Positions 1 to 5,942 of a DNA stretch of 7,588 nt are shown here, piece by piece. The notes below the pieces were generated by a model. That model saw only the letters and a program-made list of their open reading frames with translations. It was not told the DNA's origin and made no database searches. Origin of the DNA: Candidatus Bathyarchaeota archaeon (GTDB taxonomy: Archaea > Thermoproteota > Bathyarchaeia > Bathyarchaeales > Bathycorpusculaceae). The stretch spans positions 1 to 7,588 of the forward strand of contig DAOVFL010000042.1 of the NCBI GenBank assembly GCA_030672945.1, read 5' to 3'. The translations under genes and the position numbers were made by a program. Each line of letters opens with the position of its first letter. Positions within the stretch are counted from its first letter, which is position 1.

Positions 1-489
1 GATTGCGCTCAATGTTGGAATTGAGGCTGCTAAAAATGCGCCTAAAGCTCCCCCTAGACAAAGGACTATCACATTACAGACTTTGCTTTGAACTCGAAAA
101 ACTATCAAGCTAACGAGGACTGTTATGAGTAGGGACGAGACTAAGATGAAGGCTTCAACATGCGGAATGGAAAATCTCGAGAACACCGCGAATAAGTAAG
201 TGATGGAAAGCATGAAAACAGCGGTTGTCAGGGCAAAGCCTGTGATTAACGTGATCAATTTGTGGCTTTTTCGCTTAAGAAGCAAGTATAACAAGGATGC
301 ACCGACTCCAACGAGAGCAACGAAATAACCAGCATTCAATAAAGGCCCAATGTCATCTTCAGGAAGTATGGTGATTCTGGGCGGTTCCATGGAGGATGTT
401 GAAATAAGAAAAGTGCATAACATGCCAAATAGTAGACTTACCAAAATTGGTGTTAAATGTGTCAGCCTAGCTTTAAATCGACTATTCAA
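1..489 (-). CDS. Presenilin/SPP-like intramembrane aspartyl protease (A22 family), N-terminal part
   Basis: The first 163 residues of a multi-pass membrane protein; the gene continues past base 1. Five hydrophobic segments are visible at about residues 12-32, 50-72, 78-103, 111-131 and 138-163, with positively charged KRK and RFK patches beside them. The pattern GPLLNAGYFVAL, then KLITLITGFAL, then GGALGAFLAASIPTLSAI resembles the N-terminal half of archaeal presenilin homologues (PSH, DUF1119). In that family the catalytic YD (TM6) and GxGD (TM7) motifs follow just after this point, so they lie outside the window and the protease call is unproven. The start is TTG at 489-487: an in-frame TAG lies 18 nt upstream, and the next ATG (423-421) falls inside the first membrane segment. 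The TTG overlaps the amzA stop as TTGA, implying translational coupling. The alternative is another archaeal polytopic membrane protein of unknown function. Confidence 0.62.
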   Translation of the reverse strand, partial: MNSRFKARLTHLTPILVSLLFGMLCTFLISTSSMEPPRITILPEDDIGPLLNAGYFVALVGVGASLLYLLLKRKSHKLITLITGFALTTAVFMLSITYLFAVFSRFSIPHVEAFILVSSLLITVLVSLIVFRVQSKVCNVIVLCLGGALGAFLAASIPTLSAI

Positions 490-1046
490 GGTTTCCGCCT
501 TAGACTATCTACGGTTTTTTCAACTTCCAAGTAGCATTTGCTGCAGAATAAGCTTTTCTTTCTGTCAGTTTCGAAGATGGAATTGGAAAAATACATAATA
601 CAATAGGGATTAGGGCAATGTCCTAAGCCTAAAGTGTGTCCGAGTTCGTGTACCGACTCTTTTGTAATTCTCTCCAGGAAGAGTTCATTGTTTGACGGTT
701 TTCCGTAAAATTCTGGCTTAAGTCTCCATAATGAGATTAATGCTGCTTTTCCAGGACATTCTGCCTCGCCAAACACATAACTTAAGTTTGGGACAAAAAT
801 GTCAGCGTTTACTATTCCTAAAACTCTGTCCATATTTTTTTCTTTCTCAGCATAGTTGTGAATTTTTCTAAGTATGTGGTTTGAGTTGTATTGCCGTCTT
901 GTTCTATTGAAGGTTTCTTCTGGTATTGGCTGTGTTTTGGCGATCAACATGCATGTTGAATGCGGAAAAATCATGTGTAAATTTTTTTGGATCCTGCTTA
1001 TTACGTTGGAATCTACTTTACCTATGGTTAAGATTCCAATTTTCAT
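486..1046 (-). CDS. amzA: Archaemetzincin, zinc metalloprotease
   Basis: A 186-residue protein of the archaemetzincin (AMZ, peptidase M54) family, soluble with no signal peptide or membrane segment. The extended zinc signature is complete: HELGH at 133-137, G140 and third ligand H143 (HExxHxxGxxH), then the family-specific cysteines C144 and C149, the Met-turn M151, and C168/C171 (FCSKC), which in solved homologues hold a second, structural zinc. The N-terminus (MKIGILTIGKVD) and the DRVLGIVNADIFVPNLSYVFGEA stretch at 73-95, quoted here in part as GIVNADIF, are typical. Length matches the family. The physiological substrate is not known for archaeal members. The ATG lies 11 nt after the nuclease stop with only a weak GTGA ahead of it, so co-transcription and reinitiation are likely. 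The stop overlaps the downstream membrane-protease start. The identification is firm; the biological role is not. Confidence 0.94.
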   Translation of the reverse strand: MKIGILTIGKVDSNVISRIQKNLHMIFPHSTCMLIAKTQPIPEETFNRTRRQYNSNHILRKIHNYAEKEKNMDRVLGIVNADIFVPNLSYVFGEAECPGKAALISLWRLKPEFYGKPSNNELFLERITKESVHELGHTLGLGHCPNPYCIMYFSNSIFETDRKKSLFCSKCYLEVEKTVDSLRRKP

Positions 1047-1057
1047 CTATTTCACAG

Positions 1058-2323
1058 CTAAATCTTAAATGTATCCCCTGTCCTAGGCGCTTTTGCCTTC
1101 AACCCTACTTCTTTTTTTATCCATTTAGTAAAGTGTTCACAGTTTTCTTCTGCACCGTGAACCACGTATATTTTTGGGTTGCCACTAAGCTTTTCCACAG
1201 TTTGTTTAAGCTCTCTTGATCCGCAGTGTGAAGAAAAATCGAAGTGTCCAACCTGTGCCTTAATCTTTTTCATTCTTCCGTCGATAACGCATATTCCCTT
1301 TTCAAGTAGTTGTCTTCCAGGTGTGCCTGGAATTTGATAGCTTACTAGAAAGACGGCGTTACACGCTTTTTTCCCGATTTTTGATATGTAGAACACGGAT
1401 GGACCGCCTTTAAGCATGCCTGCGGTTGAAATTATGACACCAGGTTTCTTAGCGGTTTTTCTTCGGTCTCTCCAGCCTTCAACCCAATGAGCGGAATTTA
1501 AAGCATCTTTTAACAGTTTCGGATCACGCAGGTATTGACCATGCTTCATCATTATACTATTTGCTCCACGGATCATACCGTCAATAGTGACTGGATACTC
1601 AAAATGGTGAGCAGCCAAGACGCATGCGATTTCTTGGGATCTCCCAACTCCAAATGCTGGAACAAGAACGATGCCTCCTCTTTCTACGATGTTCGTGGTC
1701 TCCACTATGAAATTTTTCTCCAGTTCTGAGCGTTCCGTGTGTTCCTCGTCAGCATAGGTGCTTTCAATTATCATAGCATCTAAGTCGTCGTATTCCATTT
1801 TAGCCCCTTCCAAAAGCCTTGTATCTTCAGTGTTGAAGTCGCCTGTGTAAAGCAGTCTTTTTCCTTCAGCTTCGATCAGTATTTGGGCGCTTCCAGGGAT
1901 ATGTCCAGCGTTTAAGAGTTGAAAATTCATATCTCCGATTTTTTCTTTGACACCGAAATCCACGTGTTTACTGTTTCTCATCATAGATTTTAATTCAAGA
2001 TATTCAAATGGTAAGTAATAACTGGAAATATGTATAAAGTCTGAAATCAGTAGTTGATTTAGATCCGTGGTTAGCTTATTTGTGTAGAGTTGCTTCTTTC
2101 CATGAATGTAAAATACTGGGATTGCACCTGAATGATCAAGGTGGCTATGGGTTAAAATGATTGCATCAACTTCTTTTGGTGGTATGTGCATTGGGAATCC
2201 TGGTGCGTGGTTAAACATGACTCCGTAATCTAACAAAACCTGTGTTTTCTCAGTCTTTACAGCTATTGCACTTCTACCAACTTCACGGGCTCCACCCAGA
2301 AATTTAATTTGCAATGTATTCAT
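1058..2323 (-). CDS. aCPSF2: Beta-CASP metallo-beta-lactamase ribonuclease, aCPSF2-like
   Basis: A 421-residue MBL-fold nuclease with a beta-CASP insert, cytoplasmic, acting on RNA. Motif 2 is HSHLDH at 59-64, motif 3 is H141 in GHIPGSAQ, motif 4 is D162 in YTGDFN; these bind two zincs. The beta-CASP motifs follow: E187 in ESTY (A), H366 in FDFSSH (B) and H389 in VVHG (C). The N-terminal GGAREVGRS is the usual lead-in. HxHLDHSG and TGDFNTEDTRLLEGA point to the CPSF73-like branch rather than RNase J. There is no N-terminal KH region, which separates it from the termination factor aCPSF1 (about 630 residues) and gives the aCPSF2 length class. Known relatives are endo- and/or exoribonucleases; the exact substrate cannot be read here. 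It lies 42 nt after the PHP gene and 11 nt before amzA. A TTTAAAAG box just upstream may allow separate transcription. Confidence 0.9.
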   Translation of the reverse strand: MNTLQIKFLGGAREVGRSAIAVKTEKTQVLLDYGVMFNHAPGFPMHIPPKEVDAIILTHSHLDHSGAIPVFYIHGKKQLYTNKLTTDLNQLLISDFIHISSYYLPFEYLELKSMMRNSKHVDFGVKEKIGDMNFQLLNAGHIPGSAQILIEAEGKRLLYTGDFNTEDTRLLEGAKMEYDDLDAMIIESTYADEEHTERSELEKNFIVETTNIVERGGIVLVPAFGVGRSQEIACVLAAHHFEYPVTIDGMIRGANSIMMKHGQYLRDPKLLKDALNSAHWVEGWRDRRKTAKKPGVIISTAGMLKGGPSVFYISKIGKKACNAVFLVSYQIPGTPGRQLLEKGICVIDGRMKKIKAQVGHFDFSSHCGSRELKQTVEKLSGNPKIYVVHGAEENCEHFTKWIKKEVGLKAKAPRTGDTFKI

Positions 2324-2361
2324 TTACTTTCATCCGTTAATGCTGTAACCATGCCTTTTGC

Positions 2362-2371
2362 TCTTTTAAAA
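2362..2371 (-). promoter_or_regulatory. Possible internal promoter before aCPSF2
   Basis: TTTTTAAAAG overlaps the PHP stop codon; its centre is about 44 nt from the nuclease ATG. This is the right distance for a TATA box giving a short leader. AT-richness around a stop codon makes chance likely. Confidence 0.25.
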
Positions 2372-2971
2372 ATGTATTGACCTTCTTGTGGAACCCACCT
2401 TAACCAATGTTTTCTTGATGGCTCTCAATATTTCATTAGTACCTGAAGAGGCTTGCACTTCAGTATAAACAGTCCATAATTGGTTAACAGTATGAGCATC
2501 GCTTCCCGCAACACCAGGTAAACCCATATCTTTCGCCAAGTTTTCAGCCATTTTATTAAGATAAGGAGGTGAGCTACCATTTAAGATTTCTATTGCATCA
2601 ACATCAAAATTTTTTGCCAGATCCCCTAGACCATGTATCCTGTACGGGTGAGGAACGACAATTAACCCGTCTCTTTCCCTTACAAAGCGAATCACGTTTT
2701 CTGGTGTCCATGGTGTAGGGGGCACTTCTGGGATGCCTAGAATTATTAGGTCTCCTTCAGTTGTGCTAACTTCAATTCCAGGAATTATAAGAATGTCTTC
2801 GTACGGTGAAGCTAACCTCTGTACTTTATAATAACCTTCGACGGTGTTGTGATCCGTTATGGCTACAGCTTTGATGGATTGATGTGCATAAAGCTGTTCT
2901 ACTATGGTTTTAGGTTGGATTGATGCGTCTGATGAATAAGTTGTGTGGAGATGTAGGTCAACTCGAATCAT
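2366..2971 (-). CDS. PHP-domain metal-dependent phosphoesterase
   Basis: A 201-residue stand-alone PHP domain (polymerase and histidinol phosphatase superfamily), cytoplasmic. The metal-ligand motifs appear in order: DLHLHT at 5-10 with D15, TDHN at 39-42, GIEVST at 65-70 with E67 as ligand, HPYR at 108-111, and GSDAH at 156-160. All nine or so ligands of a three-metal centre seem present, so it should be active. Shape and motifs resemble the TrpH/RNase AM group, which hydrolyses nucleoside 3',5'-bisphosphates and, in bacteria, trims RNA 5' ends; that specificity is inference, and a small-molecule phosphatase is equally possible. The bacterial proteins are longer because of an insert missing here. 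The ATG overlaps the tgtA stop as ATGA (2971-2968), and aCPSF2 follows 42 nt later, so the context is RNA metabolism. Confidence 0.85.
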   Translation of the reverse strand: MIRVDLHLHTTYSSDASIQPKTIVEQLYAHQSIKAVAITDHNTVEGYYKVQRLASPYEDILIIPGIEVSTTEGDLIILGIPEVPPTPWTPENVIRFVRERDGLIVVPHPYRIHGLGDLAKNFDVDAIEILNGSSPPYLNKMAENLAKDMGLPGVAGSDAHTVNQLWTVYTEVQASSGTNEILRAIKKTLVKVGSTRRSIHF

Positions 2972-4605
2972 GGGTGTTCCCTTAGAGTTTTCTGCAAAAC
3001 TCTCTTCAAACTATTTAACGTGGTTTTGCTCCACTTTTCTTTAAAGCTAAAATATTCAAGCCTGACTGCTTTCTTTAAGCACACTTTTTTACATTCGCCT
3101 AAAATATTTTTGCTCCAATTTTCTGAGTCGTAAACTAGCACAATCAATTCATAATTTGTGCTGCTGATGTAGTCTGCCACCTGCTTTACCACGTACTCGA
3201 TTGTCTCTTTATCGAATGGAAAAGCTATTTCGTGTTGGGAAAGGGGATAAACTTCGTCAAGCTCGATTGGAACTACACCGAAGGGAGCAGTATAAAAACA
3301 TGTATGCACCATGTTTAAACGGTCTTCAAACGTGTCGCGAAGAAGTTTTGCATACTCTTTAAATTTTTTTGATCTACGTGAAGGTTTCATACGGGTTTGA
3401 GGCATAAGCAAGAGTATTTTTGCTTCTTTGGGTGGGGCGTATCTTTCTGCCATTCTTTTTTTATGTCTGACAACTTCTGGTCGGATGAGCCCGATGGAAT
3501 TGAAAAAGAAGATACCGCTTTTTTTTACTGCTGGACTGTGTTTTTCGATAAAATCTTTATATTTTTCTAGTCTTTTAAGGGCTTGAAGTAGGGTTGGATG
3601 TCCATGTGCCCTTAATTCTAGGTGTTCCCATAATCTGCCGTCTTTTATTGCTTGTTTTATACGTTTTAGTTCCGCTTTGCATGCATACAGGTTATGTTCA
3701 GCTAGAAAGCATTGCCTTTCTTCTGTTGACATTTTCAAGACTGCTTTTGGGTTTGTTTTTGAACATTTTGGGCATGTGCATGGAAAATATTCAAGTTTGT
3801 CCAGTCTTGAGGTGCCGAATTCTGTCATGTAACGGTTTTCTCTGGCATATATCGCATAGGCTGCGGAATCGAAAAGGTCGCATCCAAGGGCTACAGCTAG
3901 GCTAAACATGAATGGGTGTCCTGCTCCGAAAAGATGAAAGGGTTTTTCAATTGGCAAATTCATTTTAGCTGTCATTATCATGTCAACTAGAATATCAAAA
4001 CGGTAGTTTTCCATAACTTCTGTTGGGCTTCCTAAAGCGTGTATTTGAAATGGTAGTTTTCCGGTTTTAACGGCAGATTTAGCTATGAGGTCTAGCTGTT
4101 GGCCTCCTTGAATTGGGCCTACCCAAAGAACATCTTTCCGAGTTCTAATTTTGAAGAGTTCTTCTGCTCTTCTCAATGTTTCATCTACTGTTTGTTCTGC
4201 ATGTTTCCTGGAGACCTTCCACCCTGTTGGCCAATCAAGAATTGTAGCTATGTCCGTATCTATTTGTTCTTGGTATTCCACAATTTCTTGTGGGGTTGTT
4301 TCTATGTCTCCGTAAATGAGGATTTGGTATGCTCCTGAATCAGTCATTATGGTTCCGTTGAAATCTAAAAACTTGTGTAATCCTTTTTCTGCTGGTTGAT
4401 TTTGAAAGTGCTTCTTCAATAAATAAGCGTTAGTTATTAGTGCTTCAAAGCCGAAATTCTCACGAATCTTTCTGGGTGGAATGGGTTGTATAGCTCGGTT
4501 TATCACTGGTAAGAGAATGGGCGTTTCAACAACGCCACTTTTAGTTCCAAGTCTTCCAATTCTCGCAAGTAAATCTCTCTCTTTTATCTCAAAAGTCAAT
4601 TTCAA
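2968..4605 (-). CDS. tgtA: Archaeal tRNA-guanine(15) transglycosylase TgtA
   Basis: Exchanges guanine-15 in the tRNA D-loop for preQ0, the first committed step to archaeosine; cytoplasmic. The catalytic TIM barrel (about 1-310) has the active-site D89 in MTDSGAYQ, GPIQGG at 163-168, HALGSP at 189-194, the nucleophile D246 in LFDSAAYAIYAR, and a zinc site C276-C278-C281 plus H304. After a helical linker, residues about 385-545 form an ArcS/DUF5591-like tail with PIELDEVYPLSQHE at 446-459. No C-terminal PUA domain is evident; characterised TgtA proteins of about 580 residues end in one. Having both catalytic aspartates, it is a transglycosylase and not the archaeosine synthase paralogue. Start: TTG at 4605 gives 545 residues, but AGGT at 4609-4606 sits directly against it. 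A second TTG at 4599-4597, 6 nt from that site, would give 543 residues and is a credible alternative. First gene of a minus-strand operon, overlapping the PHP gene by ATGA. Confidence 0.92.
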   Translation of the reverse strand: MKLTFEIKERDLLARIGRLGTKSGVVETPILLPVINRAIQPIPPRKIRENFGFEALITNAYLLKKHFQNQPAEKGLHKFLDFNGTIMTDSGAYQILIYGDIETTPQEIVEYQEQIDTDIATILDWPTGWKVSRKHAEQTVDETLRRAEELFKIRTRKDVLWVGPIQGGQQLDLIAKSAVKTGKLPFQIHALGSPTEVMENYRFDILVDMIMTAKMNLPIEKPFHLFGAGHPFMFSLAVALGCDLFDSAAYAIYARENRYMTEFGTSRLDKLEYFPCTCPKCSKTNPKAVLKMSTEERQCFLAEHNLYACKAELKRIKQAIKDGRLWEHLELRAHGHPTLLQALKRLEKYKDFIEKHSPAVKKSGIFFFNSIGLIRPEVVRHKKRMAERYAPPKEAKILLLMPQTRMKPSRRSKKFKEYAKLLRDTFEDRLNMVHTCFYTAPFGVVPIELDEVYPLSQHEIAFPFDKETIEYVVKQVADYISSTNYELIVLVYDSENWSKNILGECKKVCLKKAVRLEYFSFKEKWSKTTLNSLKRVLQKTLREHP

Positions 4606-4610
4606 ACCTT
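4606..4610 (-). promoter_or_regulatory. Weak Shine-Dalgarno-like site at tgtA
   Basis: AAGGT directly abuts the TTG at 4605 but stands 6 nt from the next TTG at 4599-4597. If used, it favours the shorter TgtA of 543 residues. Confidence 0.35.
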
Positions 4611-4631
4611 AGATAAAATCAGCTAAACACA

Positions 4632-4639
4632 CTTATATC
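4632..4639 (+). promoter_or_regulatory. TATA-like box for pbaB
   Basis: CTTATATC in the 79-bp divergent gap. A start site about 26 nt downstream (near 4662) would leave a leader of about 23 nt carrying the GAGGAGGT site. The same bases read GATATAAG on the other strand. Inferred from spacing and sequence only. Confidence 0.45.
4632..4639 (-). promoter_or_regulatory. TATA-like box for the tgtA operon
   Basis: GATATAAG on the minus strand, preceded by the A-rich AAAATAAC that could serve as the TFB-recognition element. A start about 26 nt on would fall near 4610, giving a leader of only 5-11 nt before tgtA. It is the only TATA-like sequence seen in this gap, so both directions may use it. Confidence 0.4.
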
Positions 4640-4670
4640 GTTATTTTGTTCTATTCTGTCTGTCTGTTGC

Positions 4671-4678
4671 GAGGAGGT
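4671..4678 (+). promoter_or_regulatory. Shine-Dalgarno site of pbaB
   Basis: GAGGAGGT, 6 nt before the ATG at 4685, a near-complete match to the archaeal 16S 3' end. It fixes the pbaB start. Confidence 0.8.
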
Positions 4679-4684
4679 TGAAGT

Positions 4685-5437
4685 ATGGTTTGTACAGTTC
4701 AAATTTATGAAAAACCAAAACTAGATAATCCTGTCTTGATTGAGGGTTTGCCTGGCATAGGATTTGTAGCCAACATTGCGACTTTACACCTAATTCATGA
4801 ATTGAATGCAAAGCTCTTCGCTGAAATCAGTTCCTCATCCTTTCAGGACTTAGCAGTAACAACAGAAAAAGGAGGTACCAGGTCTCCAATAAACAAGCTT
4901 TACTATTATAAAAGCCGTGAAGGTGAACGAGATTTAATCATATGGTATGGCAACACACAAGCTTTGACGACTTCCGGACAGTATGAGCTTTGTGGAAGTG
5001 TTTTAGACATTGCTGAAAAGCTTGATTGCCGCTACATTGTTACTCTGGGCGGCTTTAAAAAAGAACAGATAACCGAAAAACCAAAGATTTACTGTGCAGC
5101 ATCAGACCCAGAAACACTGAAAGAAGCCGTGGACCTCGGCGCAAAAATAATGGTAGGGCAGATCTTTGGACTTGCCGGCATCTCAATAGGCATCGGCAAA
5201 CTCAGAAACCTCAAAGGGTTCTCACTTTTAGTGGAGACTTCCGGCACATATCCCGATGTGAATGCTGCACATCAAGCCCTATTAGCCCTATGCAGATTTC
5301 TAAACTTGAAAGTTGACTTATCAAGGTTGGATGTTGCTGCCGAAAAAACCAAGAAAATACTGGAATCCTTCGGATTGATTAGACGAGTCAAAGAAGAAAA
5401 GAAGAAAGAGAAATCCCAGTTCCGCTGGTTCGTTTAA
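4685..5437 (+). CDS. pbaB: PAC2-family proteasome assembly chaperone/activator, PbaB-like
   Basis: A 250-residue PAC2-domain protein. The diagnostic start NPVLIEGLPGIGFVAN lies at 15-30 and the domain runs to about 210 (LGGF at 121-124, LAGISIGIGKL at 163-173, SGTYPDVNAAHQALL at 186-200). A charged tail rich in Lys and Glu (235-244) ends in RWFV. Archaeal PbaB forms oligomers that bind the 20S proteasome and can act as an ATP-independent activator, docking through a C-terminal HbYX motif; the WFV end here looks like a Phe version of that motif. No membrane segment. The ATG is preceded by a strong GAGGAGGT 6 nt upstream and by a TATA-like box at 4632-4639, so it has its own promoter, divergent from tgtA. 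Its TAA overlaps the convergent Lsm stop. PbaA is the alternative paralogue; proteasome subunits are not in the window. Confidence 0.85.
   Translation: MVCTVQIYEKPKLDNPVLIEGLPGIGFVANIATLHLIHELNAKLFAEISSSSFQDLAVTTEKGGTRSPINKLYYYKSREGERDLIIWYGNTQALTTSGQYELCGSVLDIAEKLDCRYIVTLGGFKKEQITEKPKIYCAASDPETLKEAVDLGAKIMVGQIFGLAGISIGIGKLRNLKGFSLLVETSGTYPDVNAAHQALLALCRFLNLKVDLSRLDVAAEKTKKILESFGLIRRVKEEKKKEKSQFRWFV
5390..5413 (-). terminator. Possible U-rich terminator of the Lsm transcript
   Basis: A 24-nt run of only A and G on the plus strand (the Lys/Glu tail of pbaB) reads as an uninterrupted pyrimidine tract with several TTT runs on the minus strand. It starts 20 nt after the Lsm stop. Archaeal termination uses U-rich tracts, so this could end the Lsm transcript. 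It may equally be only a by-product of Lys/Glu codons. Confidence 0.3.
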
Positions 5438-5856
5438 CCCTTAATCTCGCTCATGAAGTGTTCGTAAACCCTTTGCACCCGATCAGCAGCCGGACCTGAA
5501 CCGTCAACAACACCTTTCTCCGTCACCTTAACTTTATTCATGACCCAAATGAAACCATTGTCCTCATACAGCTTAACCATCGTCGGAAAAACCTTCTCAA
5601 GACGATCCGCCAACGCCTTCAAGTCGAAAGGTTTCTCCACACTAAGTATCTGCGCCACAACATTCCCATTGAGAAAGACCCTATGCAACGTTTGTCTTTT
5701 TTCATCCTTTGCTTCCGCCAAGCATAAGCTTAAAGTATCCGGGTTAATACCGATCAATATTCCACTATACGTTTTCCCAGTCGTAGTTGTAACAATCACA
5801 TTTGTATCTGCTAAGGCCGCTACTTCTGTAAAAAATTTCCTTTGCGCTATTGACAA
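5434..5856 (-). CDS. Sm-like (Lsm) RNA-binding protein with C-terminal domain, SmAP3-like
   Basis: A 140-residue Lsm protein. The N-terminal half is an Sm fold: Sm1 around TNVIVTTTTGKTYSGILIGI (start-corrected residues about 18-37) and a degenerate Sm2 around HRVFLNGNVVAQI (about 58-70). The rest, VEKPFDLKALADRLEKVFP onward (about 72-140), is a separate domain like that of crenarchaeal SmAP3, longer than the usual 75-90-residue SmAP. Sm proteins form ring oligomers binding U-rich RNA; partner RNAs are unknown here. Start chosen at TTG 5856-5854: GGAGGT lies 6 nt upstream, and the predicted transcription start (about 5872) would exclude the upstream in-frame GTG at 5883, which would otherwise give 149 residues. 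It has its own TATA-like box in the 86-nt gap after glmU. Its stop shares TTAA with pbaB. Confidence 0.82.
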   Translation of the reverse strand: MSIAQRKFFTEVAALADTNVIVTTTTGKTYSGILIGINPDTLSLCLAEAKDEKRQTLHRVFLNGNVVAQILSVEKPFDLKALADRLEKVFPTMVKLYEDNGFIWVMNKVKVTEKGVVDGSGPAADRVQRVYEHFMSEIKG

Positions 5857-5862
5857 CCTTAA

Positions 5863-5868
5863 ACCTCC
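5863..5868 (-). promoter_or_regulatory. Shine-Dalgarno site deciding the Lsm start
   Basis: GGAGGT on the minus strand, 6 nt before the TTG at 5856-5854. It lies inside the longer GTG-started frame, so it argues for the shorter 140-residue protein. Confidence 0.75.
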
Positions 5869-5894
5869 ATTACACCCTAACACATGTGAGAACC

Positions 5895-5902
5895 CATATT
5901 TA
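5895..5902 (-). promoter_or_regulatory. TATA-like box for the Lsm gene
   Basis: TAAATATG on the minus strand with AAAATCC just upstream. A start site about 26 nt on (near 5872) gives a leader of about 16 nt containing GGAGGT. It suggests the Lsm gene has its own promoter besides possible read-through from glmU. Confidence 0.45.
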
Positions 5903-5942
5903 GGATTTTAACCTCACGGTACTGGAATTATCAGACTTCTTA

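Noticed and set aside
350..598. Plus-strand frame of 82 codons near the left end
   Set aside because: It runs antisense across both the amzA C-terminus and the membrane-protein gene, with no SD and no domain.
3594..3905. Hydrophobic plus-strand frame of 103 codons within tgtA
   Set aside because: Leu/Cys-rich appearance is a by-product of reading the opposite strand of Lys/Glu-rich coding sequence; tgtA motifs fix the real frame.
4655..4668. Short run of tctg repeats upstream of pbaB
   Set aside because: Only about three copies; too short to call a repeat element or a binding site.
5881..5888. Perfect 8-bp palindrome CACATGTG between the Lsm TATA box and predicted start
   Set aside because: Could be an operator, but an 8-bp palindrome is common by chance and nothing nearby repeats it.
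5540..5911. Open plus-strand frame of 123 codons opposite the Lsm gene
   Set aside because: The minus strand encodes a clear Sm fold with SD and promoter; the plus-strand protein is low-complexity and has no initiation signal.
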